Part shown: positions 9,036 to 18,680 of the stretch, in pieces
Layout: the number at the start of each line of letters is the position of its first letter
Position numbering within the stretch: position 1 is the stretch's first letter
Source: Rhabditoides inermis
Lineage: Eukaryota; Nematoda; Chromadorea; Rhabditida; Rhabditidae
Assembly (NCBI GenBank): GCA_963966185.1
Contig: CAWZYM010000398.1
Span: forward strand, 1-64,000
Length of the DNA: 64,000 bases
Direction: 5' to 3'
The notes under the pieces: generated by a model
What the model saw: the letters and a program-made list of their open reading frames with translations, nothing else
Told to the model about the DNA's origin: nothing
Database searches by the model: none
Made by a program: the position numbers and the translations under genes

Positions 9036-9044
9036 TTGTGTTTA

Positions 9045-9619
9045 TCTGCATTTCGTTCAGATGCAAGATACACCGCTACTATCGGCGGTGTCAGCAACAA
9101 TCGTGTCAGACTATACATGACCCATGCGTACAGTCACTTCGGTGAGAAGCATATAAGCATTATTTCAGTAGACAACAATACTGCTTCGGAGTACAGTGAA
9201 TCTGGACAGACATTGTCTGTGTCTCAATAGGTAGGGTAAGCAAACAAGTCGGTGCTGGTTTTTATGACGTAACAGGTGAGAAGGTGTCAATGGACTGTAG
9301 GGTGCGGCGATTACGTCATTTAGCCGCCCGGTAGATATGATTGATGTATTATTGATAAAAGCCGCATGAAACGATTTATAAACAATAATAGACCATATTC
9401 AAAGTTATAATATTAAGAAAATGTCAACAGAATTAAAACAATAAATCGTTCTCTTTAAAAACAGAAACTGTATAAAGTGGTGTGCGCATCCCTGTTATTC
9501 AATACACCTCAGGATGTGTTTGGTAATCGTAGGTTGTCTTTGTACTCACTGAACTCGAGTTGGTAGATGATCGACTGGCTGTGTTTGCGCGGCATGGGTG
9601 ACCTCATCAACAGACGCGG
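9045..9619. other. No gene recognised
   Basis: AT-rich flank of the retrotransposon. A frame to 9230 is open but shows no family features or clear splice sites. Confidence 0.4.
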
Positions 9620-9623
9620 CGCG

Positions 9624-9784
9624 CTTGCTATCGATTGATTATCGATTGTTTGCTCAAGGGACGCGGCATTATCGATTGATTATCGATTGTTTGCACAGAG
9701 GGACGCGGCGTTATCGATTGATTATCGATTGTTTGCTCAAGGGGCGGGGCCTATTATCGATTGATTATCGATTGATTATCGATT
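9624..9784 (+). repeat. Tandem repeat built on ATCGATTGATTATCGATTG
   Basis: Three units of about 43-45 nt, each with the doubled ATCGAT word followed by a TTTGC..AAGGG.CG.GGC segment, then a shorter ATCGATT run. The GC-rich half resembles the CAAGGGGGCGGGGCC word of the next array. Confidence 0.85.
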
Positions 9785-9798
9785 AAAACACTGGCAGA

Positions 9799-9949
9799 TG
9801 CTAATTTGGGGCTAAAATCATATGTTTACTCAAGGGGGCGGGGCCTAAACGCTAATTTGGGGCTAAAATCATATGTTTACTCAAGGGGGCGGGGCCCAAA
9901 CGCTAATTTGGGGCAAAAATCATATATATGATTTTAGCCCCAAATTAGC
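9799..9949 (+). repeat. 50-bp tandem repeat ending in a 48-nt palindrome
   Basis: Two full units of 51 nt start GCTAATTTGGGGC and end GGGGCGGGGCC. The third unit (9902-9949) turns back on itself at ATATA and reads out the complement of its own first half, forming a nearly perfect palindrome. Confidence 0.85.
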
Positions 9950-10056
9950 TGGATAAATACTACTCGCAGAACATTGTTTTTATACATGATCTATAGATTT
10001 ATAAAATTTACAATTTACATTTACATATTATTTATTGTCACATCTAGAAAGTGCAG

Positions 10057-11565
10057 TCTTCGTTCGAGCTGCGTCTGCTCGCCTCGTCTGTGGCGTTGTG
10101 CGTGGTGTTCAGTACGAACACTGCCGTCCAACTCGCCACCATACTCGCCGATCCAGACACGGTCATGTACCTGCACGGACTCAGGTATATTATTATAGTT
10201 CACACTGTACACACAAAATATATTGTGGAAAATACGAGAAAAACCTGTGTGCAAAAAAGCGTATCAATACGCTTTACTTATTTGCGTGTTTATGTACCAC
10301 GTAGATTTTTTTTCGTTATTTGGACTGGAACTTTATATGTTCGTGTTGATGGTGGATTTCTCGTTCTTTATGTCGCAGTAGTACAAGACACCCTCGGTTT
10401 TACACTATCCATTAGTGCGCGTATAAGTCTACTACGTGCAGGTAGAAAATTGGTTACTGTTTTCTGATTATCTTTCAAAAGTACTTCCAAGTAAAAGTAG
10501 TTGGTTTGTACTGTTGTCTCAGTTGAGCAAAAGGACTGACATGTTTTCAATGGAGACATGTGCCAACAGGCTCTCTCTCTCATACCAGTGCAAAGCGGCC
10601 ATATTATAATGAACGCGTTTACAAAGTTATGCAGTTATTATCTAAAAACACAACTTCTGTTGTAACATAACACGTCGAATAATGCTGAGAGCCTGTTTGC
10701 ACATGTCTCCATTGAAAACATGTCAGTCCTTTTGCTCAACTGAGACAACAGTACAAACCAACTACTTTTACTTGGAAGTACTTTTGAAAGATAATATCTG
10801 TCCTTTTCTTAAGTTTTGTTTCACAAAATTATATTTTCATACACGTTCGCGATTCGCTGCGAGGATACCGACGCGCACCCGCTATTCGCCTCTCTCTCTC
10901 ACTCACACACAGAGGGGGCGGGGCGAAAGCGATTGTCCGACGCCCGACACCAATCTCAATCCGCACTCGAATGCGGACTCTCCGTATCTCGCTTCAAATT
11001 CAATCAAACTCAATACAACTTTCTATAACTCTATCGAATAGAGATGTGAATGCAATGTAACAGTGGAAATCACTTCAAAATGAGGAAAAGTGCTTCATCC
11101 GGGAAAAGTCGTTTTTGAGCATTCTAGCGCGCGGGGACATCCAGTACAAACGAGAGGGCGCTGGCGCGCCCTCTCTAATTGCACACGCTTGATTGCCACT
11201 CAAGTTTTCAAGCATTGCATTATCGTCACGAGTAGCAAATGAGATGTGAGCACGGAGTGTGCTGGCGCACATATAGACATTAGACATACGCACATTACAT
11301 ACATAAAACAATTAGAGGAAATCTGTAACATTGTTATATTATGTCACTGTCCAACAGACTTACGGTCACTGTTTTCAGTTATCCAATCATCGACCTTCTC
11401 TATTCCACTCAACCGTGGGTGCTTCTGCTGACGGCGTCTGTGATTCGTCCGGCTATGCGGAGGACGCTCCACTCGCTCGTCCGCCCTCACAAACTCCGCG
11501 CCTCTGCTCCTGTGAACGTTGCTGTTTCTCCAGCTAACACACCACACAACATTTCCGTGCATTGA
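10057..11565 (+). pseudogene. Serpentine chemoreceptor fragment (last two exons, srg-superfamily-like), copy 1
   Basis: Exons 10057-10184 and 11379-11565 join in frame to about 104 codons ending TGA. They encode what looks like TM6 (LASSVALCVVFSTN), a loop with YLHG, and TM7 with YPIIDLLY and QPWVLLL, then a basic tail. This pattern resembles the end of nematode srg/srv/srx-type 7TM receptors. The exons for TM1-TM5 were not found upstream, where only repeats and the retrotransposon lie, so this is probably a truncated copy. The 1.2-kb intron holds the hairpin element at 10467-10795. A second copy with the same intron position lies at 14296. The family assignment is by pattern only. Confidence 0.5.
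10467..10795. mobile_element. Foldback/MITE-like element with 109-bp inverted arms
   Basis: Arms 10467-10575 and 10687-10795 are reverse complements with one mismatch, separated by about 111 nt. No coding potential. It lies inside the intron of receptor copy 1. The near-identical arms mean it is young or kept by gene conversion. Confidence 0.85.
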
Positions 11566-12411
11566 TATTGACACAGACAATCAGCTCTATGCACATGTTA
11601 TTGAGTTATTTGTTGTATTTTGTGACTGATTTTTTTTGTGAAAATAGTTTTGATTACAATCAGAGCCAAGTTAATAATGTATTTGTGGTAATCAGGAGCA
11701 AAACTAATTGGGAAAGATGTTAATGTGTCTGCTACATGGTGAAGATTCACAGTAGTACTGTAATATGTCACCTATTGAATCTAGACAGAATGATAATCGT
11801 TCGAAAACAATCGAGCAGTGGTGGACGGATATCTGTGACAATCTATAAGTCTATTGGTCTACGCTGACGAATCAGACTTTTCGCTCATCTTTTCACATGG
11901 CAAACCGTTTACATGATTTTCATCTCACTCACTTATTGTAACGAAGCACCTTCCCTACAGTAAACCATTCCTCCTTTAGTCTGCTCATTAGAGAGGAGCG
12001 CCCTCTCTTTTGGCTTAGGATAGGGCTCGCGCCAGAAAACCAGAGGACATATTAACAATAATGTGAACTCATATAATTCATGCTATGTAGTTAGATTCGC
12101 ACGGTTCTCTGTCTCTGTACTCTGTCTCCCCAGACACAATTCTTGTCAATTTTGTGTGTTCCGAGTGACACTCCTCCTCTCGTTCAGAGGTCGACTAGAT
12201 CCGCCAGCATTGACATATCCATGCGAACCATGGACAACATCGTACAGGAAATTCCCTTGTAATAAGCATATCTATTAGCAAGGCAAACTCGTCCCTATTT
12301 GCATTCCCATAAGCCTGATAAAAATTAGTCATTTCTCGCGAACTCGCCGATTTGCATGTCTGGAGGGGCGAATAAAAGGCGGGCACGGCGGGCTGTTGGC
12401 ATCCTTTCGCC
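11566..12411. other. No gene recognised
   Basis: Intergenic. A short GGGGCGAATAAAAGG (TATA-like) segment near 12364 precedes the MSP-like ATG at 12412 and may be a remnant of an MSP promoter. Confidence 0.35.
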
Positions 12412-13328
12412 ATGGCTCAGTCACCAACACTGGAGGTCGCCGCATCGGATGGGCCATCGAGACCACCAACATGAAGCGCCTCGGCGTCGACCCGCCAGTG
12501 TGGAGTGCTCGACCCCAAGGAGGCCGTGCTCTCGAAGATATCACCCAGCCGGTTGCCAAGATCGTCTTCAAAGCCCCCTACGATGACAAGCACACCTCCC
12601 ACATCAAGGTGCGTGGTTATCGATCAGATATCGATCGATCATTGAATGATTGATCTTTTTCAGATCACCAACACTGGAGGTCGCCGCATCGGATGGGCCA
12701 TCAAGACCACCAACATGAAGCGCCTCGGCGTCGACCCGCCAGTGTGGAGTGCTCGACCCCAAGGAGGCCGTGCTCTCGAAGATATCACCCAGCCGGTTGC
12801 CAAGATCGTCTTCAACGCCCACTACGATGACAAGCACACCTCCCACATCAAGGTGCGTGGATATCGATCAGATATCGATCGATCATTGAATGATTGATCT
12901 TTTTCAGATCACCAACACTGGAGGTCGCCGCATCGGATGGGCCATCAAGACCACCAACATGAAGCGCCTCGGCGTCGACCCGCCAGTGTGGAGTGCTCGA
13001 CCCCAAGGAGGCCGTGCTCTCGAAGATATCACCCAGCCGGTTGCCAAGATCGTCTTCAAAGCCCCCTACGATGACAAGCACACCTCCCACATCAAGGTGC
13101 GTGGTTATCGATCAGATATCGATCGATCATTGAATGATTGATCTTTTTCAGATCACCAACACTGGAGGTCGCCGCATCGGATGGGCCATCAAGACCACCA
13201 ACATGAAGCGCCTCGGCGTCGACCCGCCAGTGTGGAGTGCTCGACCCCAAGGAGGCCGTGCTCTCGAAGATATCACCCAGCCGGTTGCCAAGATCGTCTT
13301 CAAAGCCCCCTACGATGACAAGCACACC
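12412..13328 (+). pseudogene. Four-unit tandem array derived from a major sperm protein gene
   Basis: Units at 12421-12608, 12664-12852, 12908-13096 and 13152-13328 repeat every 244 bp: a 189-nt exon plus a 55-nt GT..AG intron. Each exon has the MSP core ([21 protein letters not shown]) and ends with the MSP segment [18 protein letters not shown], so the unit is the middle of an MSP gene repeated head to tail. After VDPP all units carry one extra base, turning the expected [11 protein letters not shown] into another frame, and the unit junction restores frame. The exons are phase 0 and could be spliced into one repetitive frame. Copy 1 is preceded by ATGGCTCAG (Met-Ala-Gln, as in MSP), but that ATG is out of frame with the array. 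Copy 4 is cut off at 13328. MSP is the nematode sperm cytoskeletal and signalling protein; this array cannot make a normal one. Confidence 0.75.
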
Positions 13329-13960
13329 AAATCTTTACAGTGCATAGCCGCAGTTTGTCTATACCTGCAGTTTAATATTCTACAAAGAGCTTGTAAATTC
13401 GGTCTTGATTTGTGGCTAAAGCATTACGATCTCACAAATCAACCTAAAAATGATAAAACTCTTGTATTCATTTCGAAAGCTGCTTCTTTCACCTATTTTT
13501 ATCGAGGCAAGATTTGTTTGTTTGAAGTTACATATAGTTTACCAGTATGTGATGGGATTCGGTTAAATGTATATTTGCAACGAATTGAGTTTTTGCAGCG
13601 TTTCTACCTCTTACATGTGAAGAAGTTCGTATAATAGAAGATTCAGTGAATTGCAGTTTTGTTTCAGTATTGGAAGAAGATTGAAGTGATTATGTTCATC
13701 CGATTTTTCTCAATGCTCAATTCATCTTGATCTTTGTTTCGCTCAAAGGGAATATACGAGTATGGCTGAACACGTACTCGAGAAGTGTATGTAAATCCAT
13801 ATTGCTCATACTAAGAACTAACATGTTGTGATTAGATCTACGCAAAACTATAGTTTTTCTTTTATTCGTCTGTTACTCTCACATGTACTGTGCTGTATGG
13901 CAGCGTTATTTTAATTCTCCGAAAAAAAGTTGTTAAACAAAATGGTGAGGACAATTTAAT
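13329..13960. other. No gene recognised
   Basis: AT-rich sequence after the MSP array. The frame continuing from the last MSP unit to 13634 has no recognisable features. Confidence 0.4.
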
Positions 13961-13965
13961 TAATC

Positions 13966-14275
13966 GAGCATACCACTCTAAATGTCGTATATAAACTGCA
14001 ACTGCAACATGAAAAAATGTAAAAATTCAATACCTTTTCATAATTAAACTAAACACGTTCATAAATCAACTACATAACTCAACGTAAATGTATAACTCTA
14101 CGCACCGATTGGGTGTTTCTCACTACGAAATGAAACGTTTTCTACATGTTGCGTTCATTTTAGGCATTTATGTAGTTTGTTTATGAAAAAAATGAAAAAA
14201 AACGGTATTTTTATATTCTTCATGTCGCGGGTGTAGTTTATGTTCGAAATTAAGAGTGGTGTGTTCCTTCAAGTT
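13966..14275. mobile_element. MITE-like element with ACCACTCT termini (short copy)
   Basis: The left end (ATACCACTCTAAATGTCG..) and right end (..TAAGAGTGGTGTGTTCC) are imperfect inverted repeats of about 35 nt. Core words are shared with the larger element at 50982-51562. The interior is AT-rich with no coding frame. Confidence 0.45.
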
Positions 14276-14295
14276 TTCCAAGTATAGTCTTTCAG

Positions 14296-14640
14296 ATGAG
14301 CTCCATACAACTGCGACTGTTTTACACATCTATGTTTCTCTCCGTCACTTTTAGCATGCAAACCGTGCTGCATCTTCTGGTTTGGTATGCAACAAGCAAA
14401 GAACTGGCGTACTATCTACATGGATTTAGGTATCGATTCTGGTTAACGCTATGATAATAATTAACATCTTTCAGCTATCCAATCGTGGACGTGATCTACG
14501 GCTCGCAGCCGTGGTGCTGCTTCTGTCGGGTGGGGCAGTACGGACGGCCGTCCTGCACACTCTTTGTCGAGATCGCGCGAGAACACACGCTTCTGTCATA
14601 GCATTCACATCCGCTTCCAAATCTGTTTATGGTCGCTGAG
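14296..14640 (+). pseudogene. Serpentine chemoreceptor fragment, copy 2, frameshifted
   Basis: Exon 14296-14429 starts ATG right after TTTCAG and encodes a TM6-like segment ending YYLHGF. A 45-nt intron (14430-14474) follows, then an exon opening YPIVDVIYGSQP. Copy 1 has CCGTGGGTGCTT at this point; copy 2 has CCGTGGTGCTG, so one base is missing near 14509-14515 and the TM7 frame (VLLLSGG..) is lost. In the correct frame the rest still aligns with copy 1. No exons for TM1-TM5 are seen. It is a paralogous pseudogene unless the missing base is a sequencing error. Confidence 0.5.
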
Positions 14641-17032
14641 CTTCAGACACATTTCGTTTCCGAGTTTGTAGATGAGTATGACCTTCTGTCTGCCATGATA
14701 GTGGATTGCTAAACGGCTGGCATTAAGAAAGACGGTTTACCTCTGAGGTACTTTCTTGATTTGTGATTGGTACAATAAACAACCTTGTTATTTATAGAAG
14801 TATTGTACAACACAGCAGATTTTAGAAATTTTCCTGAAAGAAACAATGATAAATCATGAATAATGGAATACACATTTCACCTGTTTTGCTGCATCACAGT
14901 TTGTTATTCTTTTTTGAGAGTATAGGGTGGTCGTGGTTGCCACGAAAAACGCGTGCGGAGACGACGAAATAAAGTCTACTCTAAACTGTGTAATCTGCGG
15001 TTGGCTCTTCTTCAACTGCACAAAAACTATCAGCTCAATGATTTCATTACCAATTATCCAGAACACATGTACTGCCATGACTCTTCCTAACATGATTCCG
15101 TTTCCGCGGTCACAAAACTTAGTTTAAATCCATGCTGGTTTTGGCATTGAGGTACTGACGACTATAGTAAAAAGACGAATAAATTAGTGATGCAGTTTGC
15201 AGTTATGACCATCCATATTTCACATTTCAGAGTTTGTTCGAGTGTGAATGACTTTCTCGCGTGTTCTTTCTGCAAGTCGTTCTGCATATATTCACATTGA
15301 CTGACGCACTGCATGCATCATTCACATCTGCACCATCCAAACGCGGGAATGAATACACTCTAGCATGATGTTAGTCAGACAAATGACTAATGAGACGGAC
15401 TAATTGCTAAAGAGAACCACCGGAGCACCTGGTGGTTTGCTCTTACAAATGTCGCAATTATGAACTCATAGATCTGATTTCTGGTTCACAACCTTGGATG
15501 CTAACAAGAGATAGTAGGAGGGCTAGTGTGAGACGCGAAATCACGTGATAATGTATATATCACACATTCAAACGCATGTATCTCACGCATGTAAACATGT
15601 CACATCCGATTTTTATGATAAAAATCATGCTGAACAAACTTCACACGCGCTTTCTAATGGTGCTAATCGTATTTGCTTCCCGGGACCGTAACAGTTTCAA
15701 AAAATCGAAAATATGCATTTTTTTCATTTTTTTGATCATAACTTTTTTCAAAATTGTTTTTTTTTTTCGAAAAACATTTCATTTTAAAAGTTACTGATAA
15801 TACTGTGAGAAATCGAACAAATCCTTATTTAAAGTGTTTTGACTAAAACTGGCTGGTTTGAGGTAGTGGTCCCTTAATGAGCGAAATTTGCATATTTGAG
15901 AAAAAACGAGTATATACATCTTGTAGAGGACCTTTGATAACCCATGTATGTACAGACATAGCTCCTAGTAACCACTTCGTCCGATTCTTACAGAGACGGT
16001 GTGATATTACTACACACTTTTCTTCATTCTTTATACATGGATGCAGCGCTGTTTTCTTTGTCGTATCTCAATTAAATCACGTTTTGAATACGTTAGCCCA
16101 AATCTGTTTATTTTGTTCGTTTCACTTCCTAAGGAAAATGTACTTTGTGTCCGTACCGGGTACAGAGATCGTTCATTGTTTGCTTTGCCCTCGCTAAAAG
16201 CACGTGGTCGAGGTCGTTTAGGTCCAGAATACGAATATTGTCATTTGACAACACCTGATTGTTTTCAGACAAGAGAAAAAAACGAAAAAAAGAGACAGTA
16301 TGTGAGAGGGAGAGAGAGAGAAGGGGGAGAGAAGGAGAGAGGGAGCTTGATAGCCTTACACCAACGTTCCCAGCCTATCCAGTAATGCAGCTATAAATAC
16401 GGAACGAGCCTCAAAGAACATTGGCCGGCTGTATAGTATATATGATAAATTAACCACCATGTTCTATGTGCTATTTCCGCGCCCGCTTCATTTTCGAAAA
16501 GCGAAGGCGATTCACTATGTATGAATGAGTAAACGGTTGGGGGGAGAAATCTGGAAGAGGTGGTGGCATGGAAAAACTGCGCATCCATCTTCCTCGCACT
16601 GCCTATTCCGGAAACGAGAGGTGAGATTCTGAGGGTCAGTATCTAGCGGATTCCACAACCTGTGGCGCGTTTTCAGCACCCGTGGAGATGACCTCATAGC
16701 CGTGTTGTGTGATTGTGGTTGTGAGGGGGAGAGGAGACAAGAGAATGTCTTCTCCTCCGTCACTCAACCCGTGTATCCATGACACATCCATATCCACACA
16801 CGACAAGTGTGCCATTCCACATTCTCCCGTTCGCTTTTCTTCTTTTTGGACCGTGCTGATGAATTATTCTCGTCAAATACGCGTCGTTATCCGTCAATCG
16901 TCGGTCGGGGAGGGGGGGGGGGAGTCTTTCGGAGGGCGGGCGCTTCGTTCGAGCTCTATGCACTGCTGTTCCACGATAGAGCCAGTCGCCGCGCTGCTCC
17001 GACCTTCTGATACTCTGTATCATACTTTCCTT

Positions 17033-17089
<57 letters not shown>

Positions 17090-17468
17090 TGAGAGAACCC
17101 ACATTAGGTATAACAAGTACAACGAGTGCGACAGACATGTGCGAATGTACGCCCATCGAGTTTGTTAGTTTCGTCGCCTCTAATTATATATTGATCCATG
17201 TACCATGTCACCAAATATGCAAATGTTGGCTGAGAACTCATCTATTTTCCATCGTGTTCCGCGTTCACGTTCAATGTTTCTTGTTGTGAAGTCAGATCAA
17301 CGTAATCCAACCTTTCTTCCAACGGTCTCCTTTCTTTCTCTTTCCCTCACTATTCACTGACTAGTTTTGTTTTCCCACCATTTTCATACCTTTGATGGAA
17401 TCTCGTAGATTTTGTTGACGATGCTAACATAATACATATTTGTCGTTTTTCCAACTCAAGAATTACAG
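14641..17468. other. Long stretch without a recognised gene
   Basis: Contains a small inverted repeat near 15412-15444 (AGAGAACCACC facing GGTGGTTTGCTCT), AT-rich homopolymer-like sequence at 15700-15790, and GA-rich runs at 16305-16345 and 17040-17088. Open frames at 15877-16385 lack splice sites or family features. The last part probably holds the promoter of the neuropeptide gene. Confidence 0.5.
17040..17088. repeat. GA microsatellite
   Basis: Essentially uninterrupted (GA)n run. Confidence 0.9.
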
Positions 17469-18197
17469 ATGCTGATTGCTGGGTTTCTGTGTTTTCTCCT
17501 CGCCACAGCCACTTTTGCACAGCCGCGACGGCAAATGGTTCGTCTCCCTAATGATTCCGAAGCCTTCATAGTATAGTATCATATTAAAGTAAAAGTATCA
17601 TAGTTGAATAACCACCTGTTTGCAGGTGTTCGGACTGGGCAAGCGCGACATTGGCTCGTCAATGGAGATGTTCGAATACCCGAAACGCTACCAGGTGTGA
17701 TCAAATCAAATGAATAAAAAAATCCTTGTACAAAGTGAAAAATACTTATTTTTCTTGTATATCAATAGTTGCCTTTTCTTCTTCAATTCCATATCTTCTC
17801 TCACATTAAGCTCTGTAAATGTTCTCATATTACGAAGAACCCCGCTTATATAATCTTCATCTATCGTGACGTAAGAAATGATGAAGAAGATATGCAACAG
17901 AAATGACGCAAATTTTGAGTGACCTGACCCTAGGCATGTATCAAACATCTAGATGTGTTTACATTCAAGGGGGTGGGGCTTTTGTTTGTTCATATTTTCT
18001 TGCAAAATCTGTTTGTCAGACCAAGTTCACGATGGGTTTCGGTAAGCGAGCGGCGGGCGGGCAACGGTTTGTGATGGGATTCGGAAAACGATCAGGTATT
18101 TGCACAATTATAAAAATTATCAATCTGTTTAATCGCGCATTAAGGTATCGGGATGGGTGGCAACAACCGCTTCCAGATGGGATTCGGCCGGAAGTAG
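17469..18197 (+). CDS. nlp-6: Neuropeptide precursor, nlp-6-like (allatostatin-type GFGKR peptides)
   Basis: Exons 17469-17537, 17626-17694, 18020-18095 and 18145-18197 give 88 residues. Residues 1-17 form a signal peptide (MLIAGFLCFLLATATFA). Dibasic cleavage yields QPRRQMVFGLGKR, DIGSSMEMFEYPKR, YQTKFTMGFGKR, AAGGQRFVMGFGKR and a last peptide ending QMGFGRK. The repeated MGFG/FGLG followed by Lys-Arg matches what I recall of C. elegans NLP-6. The Gly before the basic pair predicts C-terminal amidation. The Met-Phe-Glu-Tyr-Pro peptide lacks that Gly and is probably a spacer. The ATG directly follows TTACAG, consistent with a trans-spliced leader. The product would be secreted from neurons. 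The last peptide ends in Arg-Lys at the stop, a reversed pair. Confidence 0.85.
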
Positions 18198-18680
18198 CAG
18201 CAGAGGTGGGTGGCTATACTCTATCTCGAGTGATCGTGCAAGTGTGTGTGTTGCAGATGCGACCCGTTCCGGTGGCAGGTCGCACGCCGACCGACCGGTT
18301 CCTTCCCGCCACCCACACACACACCGCCGACCCCGCCTAGTCCTCTAGACTCACTCCGATCTCACACTACACTATTCACTACAATTCGTGTTCCATATGC
18401 CAGTGATAAAGAGGTATTTGTTACCCCTCGTCCTCTCCTACGGCAGATCGATATGCCGGGTGTTGGGTGATCGGCTGATTGTCGATCCGGTTCTATTGCG
18501 GTTGCGCGCGGCGGGTATTTTCACCCGCGTGCCAAGGCGTCGCCAGTTTTCCTATCAGCCCCGTATTTTGATTCCTTGCCCGACGCGCGCCGTTTTCCTG
18601 TGACACATTTCCGACCACGTCCACGTCGTAAGCGGATTCCGCGTATTCCAAGCATGTAGTATTGTGTGCTCCTCTTTTAG
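18198..18680 (+). other. 3' UTR of nlp-6-like gene and short intergenic region
   Basis: No exon is required here. TTTTAG immediately before 18681 reads as a trans-splice acceptor for the next gene, 484 nt downstream on the same strand, so an operon is possible but not shown. Confidence 0.35.

Larger units (their letters stand above)
4104..9044 (+). mobile_element. Complete tyrosine-recombinase retrotransposon with split direct repeats (DIRS order, PAT/Ngaro-like)
   Basis: About 4.9 kb. Repeat order is A1 (4104-4247), gag and RT-RNase H, B1 (7216-7305) abutting A2 (7306-7449), tyrosine recombinase, then B2 (8946-9035). A1 and A2 (144 bp) and B1 and B2 (90 bp) are identical as read, pointing to recent activity. 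There is no integrase and no target-site duplication, but the 7-mer GTGTTTA stands at the left end (4106-4112), at the internal B1/A2 junction (7308-7314) and just outside B2 (9038-9044). That is expected for recombinase-mediated insertion of a circular intermediate. No methyltransferase domain is seen, unlike DIRS1-like elements. All three coding modules look intact, including the YR catalytic residues and the RT Asp-Asp. Confidence 0.9.

Noticed and set aside
9598..9786. Open frame through the ATCGATT repeats
   Set aside because: Purely repeat-derived (IDYRL units).
12417..13325. Minus-strand frames in each MSP unit
   Set aside because: They are the reverse of the MSP-derived exons, repeated with the same 244-bp period.
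15877..16385. Two open frames with hydrophobic segments
   Set aside because: No splice sites, no family pattern, and AT-rich surroundings; likely chance.
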